A stretch of 64,000 nucleotides of DNA from Xestospongia bergquistia (taxonomy: Eukaryota; Porifera; Demospongiae; Haplosclerida; Petrosiidae). Position 1 is the first letter of the stretch. Each line of letters begins with the position of its first letter. Position numbers and translations under genes: made by a program. The notes under the pieces are model-generated. The model saw only the letters and a list, made by a program, of their open reading frames with translations. It was not told the DNA's origin and ran no database searches. Below are positions 35,588-47,700 of this stretch, one piece after another. The DNA is taken from NCBI GenBank assembly GCA_963965975.1, contig OZ014425.1, forward strand, positions 2,307,501-2,371,500. Reading direction: 5' to 3'.

Positions 35588-35648
35588 ATATTCTCAAAAT
35601 AAGTTTACAATAACGAAAATAACTCCAAAACGTTAGACTGACTGTATT
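35588..35648 (-). repeat. truncated 5' LTR of the nested gypsy element
   Basis: Shares about 60 bp with the LTR at 31507-31637 and then stops at the host element. Inside it, in element orientation, a primer-site-like TGGCAAAGAGGATGG follows the LTR end. Confidence 0.75.
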
Positions 35649-36560
35649 TTAGGACCCAAACAAGGTATGCCCTCCCTAGCTGCTATCTGAAATCAAGGAT
35701 ATGCACTGAAACTGCTAGCATACAGTTATCAACTCGAATTTAAACCTACTGATTCTCTTGTTAACATCAATATGTTGTTACCATTGCCATCAACATCCCC
35801 AGTTCATCCATCATGTCATCTATTTTTGATGTAAAACAAATTGAATTCCTACCCTTAGCATCTGTCCAACTTAAGTCAGCTACACAATATGACAAGATCT
35901 TAAGTAAAGTGTTATGATGTAGAAAAACGGAATTAACTGTCAGTTGTAGACAATTGTTTGTTTTGGGAAACAAGAGTGATACTTCAAAACTGTTACAAAA
36001 CCAAGTACTAGAACTTTATCAATCTCATTTAGGAGTGGTTCAGATGAAATCTTTAGCCAAAAGTAATTCTTGGTGGCCACGAGTTGATCATGATATAGAG
36101 GAACTGATGACATTGCGCAAAAAATGTTCAATCATTACAATTATTACCAATTCCAGCAGCACTTCACCCATCGAGTTGGTCCAGTACACCACGGGATAGC
36201 ATACATTGAACTTTGTAGGTCCCCCTCCTTAGCAACATGTACCTTCTTGTTGTAGTTGCTAATTCAAAGTGGCCAGAGGTGATTCATATGGCCACTACGA
36301 CAACTTTGGCTACAAGTGATAAATTGTGTAAACTCTTCTCATTATATGGGAGACCTGGGTAGATAGTTTCCAACAATGGAGCAGAGTTTCATTAAAGGAT
36401 TTGTAAGAAGAGTGGAATTAAACATGCACCTAATCACCCATTGTCTAATGGACTGGTTAAAAGGTTTACACAAACCTTAAAGAGTAACAGAAATTGTTTT
36501 CATATTCTGATTAAACTGAAAGACCTTGTAACAACATACAAATATGTAGAAAAATTGTTG
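35649..36560 (+). pseudogene. host gypsy element, right part: RNase H end and integrase
   Basis: Sequence resumes with ILGPKQGMPSLAA and AYSYQLEFKPTDSLVN, the RNase H C-terminus and linker missing from the left part. The integrase zinc finger region has LYQSHLGVVQMKSLAKSNSWWPRVDHDIEEL (36009-36106). The core has YLVVVANSKWPEVIHMATT near 36240-36298, with the first Asp position changed to Asn. PIVSNNGAEFH near 36367-36395 has Asn where the second Asp is expected. NGLVKRFTQTLK has Lys at the catalytic Glu position (36448-36483). All three catalytic acids appear lost. Confidence 0.82.
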
Positions 36561-36693
36561 CAATACTAGTCATGCTATTGCAGAAATGTATTATCTAAAC
36601 AAAATGTATTAGTGAAATATTATGCCCAGTCTAGTGGAGGTTACTTCTGGTGACGTTAGAGTAGTAACATATTTCTGCACATGGGACTAAGAA

Positions 36694-37430
36694 ATGCTTA
36701 ACCGATGTGTTGCAGCTGGTTGTTCTAGCATTCCCAGTGATGAGGTTACCCTATATAAGTTTGCCAAAGATGCAGTACTGAGAAAGAAATGGATAGAGCA
36801 AGTTAAACACACTAGAGATTGTTGGATTAGTCCATAGTAGTCTTTGTAGCCAGACTTGGGGTCAGTTACAATTGTAATTGTTGTAGATTTTAACCATTAC
36901 AGTGTAATTGTAATTGTAATTGTGAATGTTGAGAAATTACATAGTAGTCACCAGACTTAAAGTACACAAACATAAAAGGACTGACAAAAGTGTCAGTTCT
37001 GTCAGTCCTTTTATGGTTTATCACTTACATTGAACTAAGATAATAGAACTAGACATCGAGCCTGCAACTTGATATTGTAATTGTAATTGTAATTGTAATT
37101 GAAGAATAATAATTAAGTTGTAATTGTAATTGTAATTGTACTATTATAATGGTTGTAATCGAAAGCGTAATTGTAATTGGTGATTTGTAATTGACCCCAA
37201 GCCAAGCCTGTTTGTAGCAATCACTTCACTGATGACTGCTACAAACAAAGCCCACTAATTCAACATCCATTTGGCATAAAAGTGAGAAGGAAGTTGAAAT
37301 CTAAAGCTGTTCCAACTATCTTTAAGAGAAAATTAGATACTGGCTCTTCTGGCTCAAAAGTTACAAAGTTAAGGACTGCATATGAGAAAAGAGAAAAGCA
37401 TCGTGCAAGTTACATTCACAGGCTAATAAT
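36694..37430 (+). pseudogene. THAP zinc-finger protein, first part, split by a hAT MITE
   Basis: ATG 36694 begins MLNRCVAAGC, the first Cys pair of the C2CH THAP zinc finger. LYKFAKDAVLRKKWIEQVKH and the invariant Trp follow. Two TAG codons come at 36835-36840, then a 360-bp MITE. After the MITE the frame continues CSNHFTDDCY (third Cys and His ligand), FGIKVRRKLKSKAVPTIF (the AVPTIF box) and a basic tail to the gap. The four zinc ligands are all readable, but two stops, a one-base phase shift and the insertion disable it. THAP domains bind DNA and occur in host factors and in P, Kolobok-like and related transposases. Confidence 0.85.
36851..37210 (+). mobile_element. hAT-type MITE with 8-bp target duplication
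   Basis: The perfect 8-bp direct repeat TTTGTAGC flanks it (36843-36850 and 37211-37218). Removing the element and one copy of the repeat rejoins the THAP coding sequence. The ends are inverted: CAGACTTGGGGTCAGTTACA on the left, and CAGGCTTGGCTTGGGGTCAA read inward from the right. Inside are runs of TTGTAA/TAATTG hexamers and a 15-bp inverted repeat (36972-36986 with 37000-37014). It has no coding capacity. CAG ends and an 8-bp duplication define the hAT superfamily. Confidence 0.93.
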
Positions 37431-37500
37431 AGTAACCTACATTGCCCTTCAAATTACACATTGTGTAGGTAGATGCATGGATGTCTGTCTGGTTGAAAAA

Positions 37501-37700
37501 NNNNNNNNNNNNNNNNNNNNNNNNNNNNNNNNNNNNNNNNNNNNNNNNNNNNNNNNNNNNNNNNNNNNNNNNNNNNNNNNNNNNNNNNNNNNNNNNNNNN
37601 NNNNNNNNNNNNNNNNNNNNNNNNNNNNNNNNNNNNNNNNNNNNNNNNNNNNNNNNNNNNNNNNNNNNNNNNNNNNNNNNNNNNNNNNNNNNNNNNNNNN
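37501..37700. other. assembly gap (200 N)
   Basis: Exactly 200 undetermined bases, a conventional placeholder. The true distance between the THAP exon and the downstream exons is unknown. Confidence 0.99.
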
Positions 37701-37761
37701 ATAAATGGTTGAAATTCTGCAAGTGATGCGAAGTCTCTACATTATGTCTTTTTGTTGATTT

Positions 37762-38330
37762 AGACACCAAGGCTAGTGAAAAGTCAAATCTTTGATAAGA
37801 AACACTCAGTTTTTGAAAGACATAAAGAAACTCTCCCCTCTCTACCAGAGTTCTTTAGAAAGTGTCATGATCCATTTCCGTCCTGCCAAAATCAACTGCT
37901 TTTTCATTTAAGGGAATGTAATCAAGGTTGTTAGTAGTTAAACTTTGATTTATTATTTTAAATCATTTTATATAGAACACTACTTGCAGCTATGCATTTT
38001 AATGAAAATTCTAAGAGAAAACTTGCTAAGACTAAATTGAGGATGGAACAGTTTGCTATATCTTTTCCAAAGTACAAGAAAGGAGGATATGTAATAAAAA
38101 AATACTAGAAGCACCAACTTTCAGTGAGTTCATTTGTATTATGTAGTTTGTCATCTGTTATATATTTTCTATATGTAGACTATGTGAAGGAAATTCTAAA
38201 AGAAGCCATCGAATTGGCCAGGAGAAATGAAAGGCATGACACCAGTATGGATATAGTTCCACCACCATTAAGTGACAGCTTTTCCCATCCCGAGAAAGGG
38301 AAAGCAATATTGGAACATAAGATTTCATGA
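37762..38330 (+). pseudogene. uncharacterised gene, C-terminal exons
   Basis: Three exon-like pieces. 37762-37910, after acceptor TTTAG, contains IFDKKHSVFERHKETLPSLP and FFRKCHDPFPSC. 37977-38125 contains LLAAMHFNENSKRKLAKTK and FPKYKKGGYVIKK. Reading its end as ILEAPTF needs one more A in the run near 38094-38102; the donor would then be GTGAGT. 38179-38330, after acceptor TGTAG, contains YVKEILKEAIELARRN and ends in TGA. The H-F-N-E-N ... P-K-Y-K-K-G-G-Y ... Y-V pattern resembles the C-terminus of a poorly described animal protein family that I associate with transposon-rich genomes. I do not assign a function. It may belong with the THAP exon across the gap. Confidence 0.5.
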
Positions 38331-38809
38331 TAAACAATATTCATGTAAGTGTTGAAAAGTTATTATAACAATTCAGGGTATTTAAATCCTACATAGTGAC
38401 CAGTCTGTATGGGAAACGTCTCCAGGATTTTTGTCACTGTACAGGATGGAAGAACAACTCGTACCTCTTTTCCCAGCGCTAGCCAACCCTAACACTATCT
38501 TGTCAATTGTCGATATGCTGTATTGTATATCTGTAATGCCTATAGGAATTGATGTATTCATGACAACATAACATAATAAGCATACTCATTCATTGGTGAA
38601 GCTAATGATCCATATTGTTGTCTGTACTGATAGTAAGCCGCCTGTAGTACCCATATGTTCAGACACACAGTATGAAATTCTAGTGTTCAGTAATACATGT
38701 ACTAGGTGTGCTACTTTTGCTAGCTACTTGTGGAATCTCTTGACAACATATACACTCTTGTGCTGATTTCATAATCTGACAGTTCTGACAAACACCTTTA
38801 GCAAAATAG

Positions 38810-38841
<32 letters not shown>

Positions 38842-41619
38842 CTTCAATATTTTTATCAGACCAGGAAAGCTGAGATAGTATCCCCTTGGCCTAGTCCTTC
38901 ATCAGAGTCAGATGATTCTCCACTTGTACCACTAGGCTCAAACTGATAAGGCTGTATTGGATCATACAATGACCACATTCAAGCTCCATTCAAGAGACTG
39001 ACTACTTCCGTTACTAGTATGACGTCACATGTATTACATGTAGCCATTTGGTTCTGCAAGAAGTATATACAACTTGGAAACAATTTCTAGAAAAGTATGG
39101 TGAATTTATTTAAAAAGCATTTTGCTTTCTTCATTTGGGAAACAAAACAATTTAACTACATAACAAAAACAGTATGACAAAAATTCATTTCTGTTACCCT
39201 TTAAAGAGATCAATCAAGGCTTGTGAAAGAAAGGGACCAGACTACCTTTGACTTAGGGAATTTTGAATTTGCTACTAACAGTAGAACAAAGCCACATACA
39301 ATGACATGGTTACCTCCTAGTAAATTGTTTTTAAAATGCACCAGACAACTGAACAGAAATGTTGGGGTTTGAGTACTTTTAATGTACATTTAAAGAGGAT
39401 ATGATCTACAATGGATATAGTTTCTTAACTTACATTTGAACAACTAAGCTATACTAAATATATAAGCAAAAGTGTCATAAAAATAAAACTATAAAATGAT
39501 CTGGCACTACTTATGCCTTAAGAGATTTAAATTCTTGCCACAGGTTTCTTAGTGAATGAGACCACAAAGTTATTGTTTCTATAGTAACTTTAGTTCCACT
39601 TTGGTTAAATAAAGATCCAAATCACAGAGCTTGTGACAAGTATCCATACTAATATTATAAGTTATTTTCAAGTATTAGCTAAGCAATAGATATATGGCAA
39701 CTTCATTTAAGACAATATAACTTTTATGTGGTTTGTATATGTTTGTAGAATTATTTTTATGCGTTGGTGGTATAATTTGACAGTTGATTTTTGTTTGTTA
39801 TTACAATAGAGAATGTGGGCAGTTCTTCATTATGCAAATTATGAAAGATGTACAGATGTTGTTATGTATTTGACTTGGTGCTGATGTGTTTACAGAGGTA
39901 ATTAAAATCACGAGAATAAGTGTTTTATTCATAGACATAGAATTAATATTTTTATTATAATGGTACAAGACTAATGTATATATGCATTACAATTTGACTA
40001 CATTAATAATGAAGCAGTAGACCAATTAACTAGATCCTTATGGGTTCTGGTAAAGCAATTATTGCATTATAAGCGTGACTGAAACAAACATCACACACAC
40101 CTATATATGTACAACATACATATAGAAACTAAGGTGAGATTTTTCTGTACCATTCAAGGTAGTTGCCTTGTGCTAAGGCGCTCTTCAATAATCACTGTTT
40201 AAATTAGTATTTGACAGCAATACCATTCTCTGTAAGCATTAGTAGAAATAATTTTATATACTTACATTGTAAATACAAAGCATTAGGTCTTACATCCTTA
40301 AATTATATTGTAGTAATGGAGGAGACAACACATGTCCTTCAAATTCCATCATTTTTGTTGAGACAATAATTCCAAACACTTTGAAGAAATGATCGTTGTT
40401 ATATTCTGTCTGATTAACCCATAGAGTCCAATGTAAGTATTATTTTTGACTGCAAGTCCTTCAACTGTTTCATGACATGTTATACAGCTACATTATCTCA
40501 GACAAATATCAAAGTGTATATAGATAAATTATAAGATAAAGTGAAGTCATCAGTCATATATATATTAATTACACAGTCAAATGTATGGCTGCTTGACAAG
40601 GCCTGTAAGAATACAAACAAGGAACATAATTATTGAAACTATTCTTGTTGACATAAAGAAAGGATCACACTAGTATTTTGACTAAGTCTGTGGATATCTT
40701 AAGAGAAATGTAACTGAAAAGACTTAACTGATAAAATAATGTCAAAATTAAAGTATAATAATATGCCTTACTCTATTGTAAAAATTACCCTATTTACATT
40801 GGATTCAGATGAAATCTCATCAGTAATGGCTCATGTTAATTTTTACAATTTTAATTGTTATTGTTATCTATGTAACTATTAAAAATTGACTTTGCTCTTA
40901 GTATTCAGTGTAATTTCTAGAAGAGTGAGGGCAATGTTAAACTTATTAGAGAAATTCTGAGAGAAACAATATGTAAAAAAGTAGCAGTATCAATTATAAG
41001 GAACGTGATGCTGAGGTTGCTGTTGCTTTAAACTCTCACTTCTCAAATGCCTTATAGAGCTACTCTTATCCATTGTATGTTTCAAATATAAAACTTTTAA
41101 ATATAAAACATAGGCTAATCTGTCAAAGCAAACAAAGTTACTGTTGTGTACATATTGGCTGTATTTGTGTATTTATAAAACGTTATGCTGTAAATCAATG
41201 ATTGAGATACGACATCACAAAAGGTATCACATAACTATAGAATTGATTAATCAAATTTTTTATAATGATGACATAGACTTCAAACTTCCAATTTTCTTTT
41301 GTTAACCATGGTTACCAAGGTACTAAACATATAAAGTACAAATGACCAGTAAAATTGACTCAAAGATAGTGCATGTGTCCATAAAACTTTTCTAGTTTTA
41401 GTTATTGTGGTGAAAACATAATAAGACAGAAAGAAGAAAGAACATACAGGTGTTCCTAGTTCCTACATAGGTGGTGCTACTGTCTTCCTAGTTTTGCATA
41501 CTAAGTATCAATTTCTTTACCATGCCTAAAAATAACTACCATAAAATTTTTGACAGTAACTACATGCTTTTATTAATGATTATATTACATACTGAATAAT
41601 ATTGTGAAAATTTAATATT
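38331..41619. other. AT-rich spacer, no gene recognised
   Basis: No frame, splice pattern or transposon block that I can support on either strand, apart from a 28-bp (AT)n run at 38813-38840. The last 400 bp probably hold the 3' UTR of the minus-strand PRMT5 gene. Confidence 0.5.
38813..38840. repeat. (AT)n microsatellite
   Basis: Fourteen uninterrupted AT units. Confidence 0.97.
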
Positions 41620-41772
41620 TTACAATCCAATCCAGTAAGATCTGCCACAAGAGTTATGCAAGCCTGTAGTCACAGGATGAGTTAAGGCCCATTCATACCA
41701 TACTTTCCTTGAGTTAGAACATCTCCAAATATGGACTTCGATCATACCATGGCCTTCAACATAAACTGGCTT
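41620..41772 (-). CDS. PRMT5: PRMT5 last exon
   Basis: [20 protein letters not shown] then VWYEWAL and a C-terminal [11 protein letters not shown] before TAA at 41622-41620. The W-R-C-S-N-S and G-R-S-Y-x-I-G-L end are diagnostic. Acceptor TTATAG. Confidence 0.96.
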   Translation of the reverse strand, partial: KPVYVEGHGMIEVHIWRCSNSRKVWYEWALTHPVTTGLHNSCGRSYWIGL

Positions 41773-44700
41773 CTATAACAATAAAAAGTTGATATCATGT
41801 CATGTTACTTAAACTAAATACTGATATTATTGACAACTAATATTCTCATAGTTTCTGATATTCTTCTTGTGATAATTACATGAATAGTCTTATCTGCTAG
41901 AGTCTAGCTTCTCTCTGTTAATGGACAATAAGACTCTAGTAAATGTCCCATTAGTACTTAAATAAATCATGATTAGTGAAATAATGAACACCTGACACAA
42001 ACTATTTCATTGAGGTAGAGTCTATTCACATTAACTGGTTTCAGTCACTATTAAATATTCAATTTAATAGATACTGCTATGGCCAAATACATACAATATA
42101 TCTAATGTGACATTGTCAAACATTTTTGATTGCACATGTGCACAACATTAACTGGAAGAATTATTGGATTAGTTTGGTACTTGATAATTGAAAAATGAAT
42201 GAGGAAAAGGAAGCTATGCATGTAAAACAAAGAACAAAATTAATGTGAACAGCAACAAAAAGGACACACTATTATTCCAACTCATAACTAAATATAGTTT
42301 GTTCATATTACATATATCAGACAGTAGTAATGTGTACATATTAATCTATAAATGAGTCTATCCTCAAGCCTATTATTTCTGTCCTATTCATGGTACTAGA
42401 ATTTGGAGTGTGTCATAGGGTACAAAAAGAACAATACAAGATCAATTATCTTTAATCTATTACATTGTTAATCAGATACACATAAATAGAAAATGAGAAT
42501 GCAGTATTCTATAGACTATTACATACCTTAAAAGGGAAAAAATAGGGAACCAACTGATCATCCCTTTTGTATGAGTTTGTGGCAAAATACCTACAATAAG
42601 AAAAGTATAGAAAAAATTAGTCAGTTTATCCTCACTCAAAGTAATTTTTCTGTATAGCTGTGTATCAAAGTAGCCGGCAAGGCCATGAATAAGAGTTGGA
42701 GCATCAGCATTTTGAAATGTCAGAGAAACATATCGATCATTATCTGTACCTGAAAAGAAGGAATATGATAAAATCATGATAGTCAACATAAGAATATAAG
42801 TTGTGAAGAGCCTGTTGCTGCTATAAATGTTGCTGTGTTAGAGTTCGGAGAAACTATAAGTGGATGTTACTGATTGAACTCATTTCTTCACTTAGAAAAC
42901 TTAAGTCTATGATCAGTCATGGGCTGGAATTAAATTCTGTGATGGTAATATGTGTTGGCAATGACAATATGCAGGTTAATTTTGGTTGTGATCTTAAAAC
43001 TGAACAGATTTAACATGACATGCATGCAAACCTTTCCAAAAATAAAATTTGTAAAATGATTGGGAACTTGGGAAGACATCTCAGACAAGATGGGAGTACA
43101 AATGGCTTTATATAAGTATAATTATCAAATCTCAATTGTTACAAGTAAGTAACAATTCTAAAAAATTCTGAAATGTAAGAATGGTAGTGAAAGCACCTCA
43201 AATAAGCCATAGGCATCCTTCATATAGTACCCACAACATCAAGGCATAATGTTTACTTCCATGTTCGTTATACCAAAATGTCCTCCCAAAAGAAGTAAAG
43301 CTGCTAAGTCAACATTTGTTTCAGGAACATGCTAAAGACATATCATAATATAATGTTCAAATATAAACATACTAGCTGCACACAAGTTCCTGAACACAAT
43401 GTTTGAGATTTCTCTTACCACTGTCCCTACACATTTTTATGTACTGTTTTAGAATTTTTACTATCCCTTTTGCATTATTTATATTTTAGTTATAAATTAA
43501 CTAAAAATATGTCAATATCTGTTGTTCTTCATAGGATGTGTGTACTCAATATATATATATATATATTAGATAGCATTGGGAAAATTTAAATATATAAATT
43601 TAGTATAGCTTAATACATTTTCTGTAATATATTATTATGATTGATATTTATGCACAAGAAATATGACTTTTTGATTGCAGAACACGAAACTATAAGAAAC
43701 TACATGAAATAGTTGCTCAAGAACTCAAGAAGAAATGTAATTCAAAATTAATTCAATGTAAATAAAATGATATCCCAGGAGAGATGCTACATAAATCACT
43801 ACTTTCATTTGTTAAAAGTTTGAAATAATTGACTTCTATAACCAAATACTGAAGCAAAACAAGGCCTTAGCGTCTGAGTAAAATAGTCTTTAAAAGCCTT
43901 CCAGTTTTATTGGTATCATGATTTAAACAGAATAAGAAAGTTCGTTGTGGCATCCCTATGTAGGGAGTGCTATCTTCTGTTTGATTCATATTTCACACCA
44001 GAGTTACTTTAGTTCTACCTGTCATGACAGTTAAGCATAAAGCACTTGATTTGATTACATGAAATCCAATTGAAAGTGCAAGTGGTACATTCCATGTATA
44101 TTCTCTGCGACAAGTTTTGTCATAATTCACTTAAAAGTTCAATGCAAATGCTTGGCATTGAGTTAGGAATGCTGTACATATACTGGAGGTTATCTATCTG
44201 CACAAGTTATTAATTTAATAAAAGTGAAGTAAATGTTGGATTACTAATGTTGGAATGGCAAGATGGCAATTGCAAAATAACAGAAGCACAAAATAAACAA
44301 CATTCTCGATACTTTCCAATTGTGATCTTAGATCTACTATGGGATTTTTGGTATTTGGTTACTTATTATTTTTTGCTGCCTGCATATACTATAGTGCAGA
44401 GATAAAATAATTGCCATTTTTTGGTTGATTTTTTCCAGTGAACTTACATAAGCCATCCCTAGATTAAATTTTATTTTCAGAATACATTACTAATTTCTTT
44501 GCTTAATTTTTTAAACACAGGGACGTTATTCTTTGAGGCTAAAGTATTAAGAAGGAAGTACTATGACGTATTAAGGGACCTAATGTTGACAAAAGTTCTA
44601 ACTTCAGCCTTCTATCATTGCTAAGCTTTTCATTTCATGGGTGACAACACTTAGAAACCAATTGCGTTTGTTTCTCAAGCTCTCTCTAAACCAGAAAAGA

Positions 44701-47700
44701 AGTACTCTCAGCTAGACAAAGAGGTACTGACTATTATATTCGCTGTTAGAAAGTTTCATGATTATGTATATGGGAGACATTTCACTTTCTATTCCGACTA
44801 CAAGCCACTCGAATACCTTCTAAGTGAGAAACAACAAATTCAGACAATGGCGTCTTCCTGTATTCAACGATAGGCAATCATACTCTCAGCTTACTCTTAT
44901 ACTATTAAACATAAGCCAGGGACTCACCTTCCTAATGCAGATGCTTTAAGCAGACTGGCACTCCCTGACAAACCTGATTTTGCCCCAGTCCCAGCTGATG
45001 TCTAGCTAATGTTAAATCATCTTTCAGAATGAAATCAAGTGGACAGGCCCTACTCTATCTCGTGTTCAAAGGATTATTGAAACTGGTCATATAGTACCTG
45101 AAACTTCTACAGTATTGTGTAACTCCTCAATCAACAACTAGTCTTACCCGCTCAGAACTACTAATGGATAGAACACTACGTATAATCTTTGATCTCCTGC
45201 ATCCTGATGCCTCTGACAAGGTCAAACAGAAACAGTCTAAGTTTCCTCAACCTCATCAAAAAGTTTGTATCATTTCCACAGGAGATACAATTTATGCCAA
45301 GAACTACTCAGGATCATCTTCGTGGATACATGGTACTATTGTGAAGTTACAGATCCTCTTTCATACCATGTGGAAACAGAAAATGGTATAGAAATTCGTA
45401 GACATGCTGACCTATTACAACCTAGGAGTCTTGAAACTCAAATACAACCTACTCCAATTTCAGAAAAAGAAAAAATATACCTGATGATGATTTTGATATT
45501 TCAATATGAACTCCCTTGTGAACTGATACTACTGATCAATTGTCTCCAACTTTTAGACCTCTATTACCTACTCCTACTGTTCCCTTACATTGCTCCAATC
45601 GAGAAAGACGACCACTGGAACGCTTCAGTCCATACGTTTCATCTTAAAGGGGGAGGAGTGTGAGATATTCCATATATTAATTTTCCTTATTACTCATTCA
45701 TGTAGGATATGATTATTCATTTCTGTAAGTTATGAATATTCATTTCATGTATCAATGTAGATGTGCATGCATTTTTAATAATCTGTTGGTTGCCAGACTC
45801 TAATCTTTGCAGGCGTTATTTCAGCCACACAACACAAACTGTCAAAGAAGTCATTATTGCTTGTGAGACCTGAAAGCTTAGAAAATAAATTAAAACATCA
45901 CAGATTTGCTCTGCCTCATATATTTTTTGGTATAATATTCTCAGTGCTCTTGGCCATTTAAGCAAACTTTTTTGAAGTTACAGATACAATGCTAACAAGA
46001 CTCATGGAAAGTGAATGAAGTCATCAAAGTAATAAGTAGCAGATACCTACATGACAAGTTTAAATGTGGACCACATGCAATACATTGCATTATAATCATC
46101 AAGAATGGTCAGTTAGCAGATAGCACTACTCACAGTAGATACATGATCACATCTAAGACTGTCAAATCTGTGGAGATGTTGTAAAGTTTGTCAAGCTGAC
46201 GATTTGAAAGCAGGATTTCATAGTACAAAGCCACAAAAATATTTCACACAAAGAGTATTCCAACTTCAAACAAAGATCAACTAATCTATGATAAGCAACA
46301 GCTCAACATTAGCTCAACCATAGTTTACTCTGTATTCGTTGATTCCAGCTCATAATCATTCAAATAGGATGCTTTAAAGGATTGCATTATTTCTAATTTC
46401 AAAAATTGTAACTTGGTGACTTTGTCTTAAATTTGTCACTGATGAACCAACACACCTCTAGTACCCCTCCTTATCTAAATTGGCTGAAATCATTATGTTG
46501 TATCCTACTGACACAACAGAAGTCCAAAATAGCTTCTCTCTTCCGAATATTACCAAGACCAAATTTCAAAGTATGCTTATCTCAGTATATCTTGATCAAC
46601 TTGTGTGTTTCAGGTTAAATTCTGTTACTGCAGAGAAATTACTATTTCAATTGGCAAATATGCACTAGTTAGAATCTAAACATCATTGCAATGTCATATA
46701 AAGATCTGCCAACGATAAGATTCATTGATGAGTCTGTTTGATTATCAATATTTTATAACATTTATATATGTACTTCTACATTTCTTTCCTTTGAATTGTA
46801 AATCCTTTTTCGTGAGTTTTCATATTTTAATTGATTGCATATATTATTGTCACAAACTACTTGACAAAATGAACCAATTTGGTCTATGACAATAATGTAA
46901 ACAAACTCCTATTTCTCAATATACAGTAGTACTTCAGAGAATTTAGAGGTGGTTTGAGAAATTAATGTTCCAGTGTGCTGTGGAGATAAAAGGGAGACTT
47001 TTCACTCATTATATTTGGACACAATTAGCTCAGTCGATTTACACTGAACTAGCTCACTATACTATGCTTATTAAAGAGAGCCCTGTGGATTCATTAACTA
47101 ATAAATACAGTAGACCCTCGCCAGTCCAAATCATGCTAATCCATATCCTCACAAATCCGAATACTCATGACTTCAACGGTTTGTGCATGCACATAATACT
47201 CGTGTGAAAGGCAACTGGAAATTCAAAGAAAATGCCACACAAGACGTTGACTATCGATGAAAAAGTGGAAATACTTGACAAAATTGGGAAGAAAAGTTAC
47301 AATGTAATTTCCAAAGAGTACGGTATTGGTCGCGCAACCATCTAGGCATTAACAGAGAGGATGTTGAGAAGGAATTTCAAGTCACTAGTGTTGTTTCAGT
47401 TAACTATAACTAAAACTAAAACCCTTTTAGTTTAGCCTATTTGACTTTTAGTTAACTAAGTATAACTAACTAAATCTTTTTTGTCTGACAATTAACTAAC
47501 TAAAACTAACACCAAGAAAACTAACTAAAACTAACTAAAATTAATGCAATAATGGCAAAAACTAACTATAACTAACTATTATAGTTAGTTTCGAACTAAA
47601 ACAACAGATAACTGTACTAATAAATAACTGTCATACTTGCACAAAAGATAAACCACTAGTAAGTGATACATTAACTTGTCATAAGTTAACTGATAATGAA

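Larger units (their letters stand above)
31507..35648 (-). mobile_element. inverted gypsy element nested in another gypsy element
   Basis: Minus-strand gag, protease, RT, RNase H and integrase lie between a full 3' LTR at 31507-31637 and a truncated 5' LTR at 35588-35648. The two LTRs share TATATTCTCAAAATAAG ... CCAAAACGTTAGACTGACT. On both sides lies the same plus-strand gypsy element. About 30-35 codons of the host RNase H are missing at the junction, and no target duplication survives, so insertion was followed by deletion at the right edge. Confidence 0.88.

Noticed and set aside
36880-37170. TTGTAA/TAATTG hexamer runs as interstitial telomere repeats
   Set aside because: They lie inside a MITE with clear ends and an 8-bp duplication, on both orientations.
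37282-37704. Long open frame ending in undetermined residues
   Set aside because: Most of its length is the N gap. Only the THAP tail at its start is real.
43180-43310. Minus-strand coding-like scrap as an extra PRMT5 exon
   Set aside because: The PRMT5 exons on either side already join in phase, and the scrap matches no PRMT5 block.
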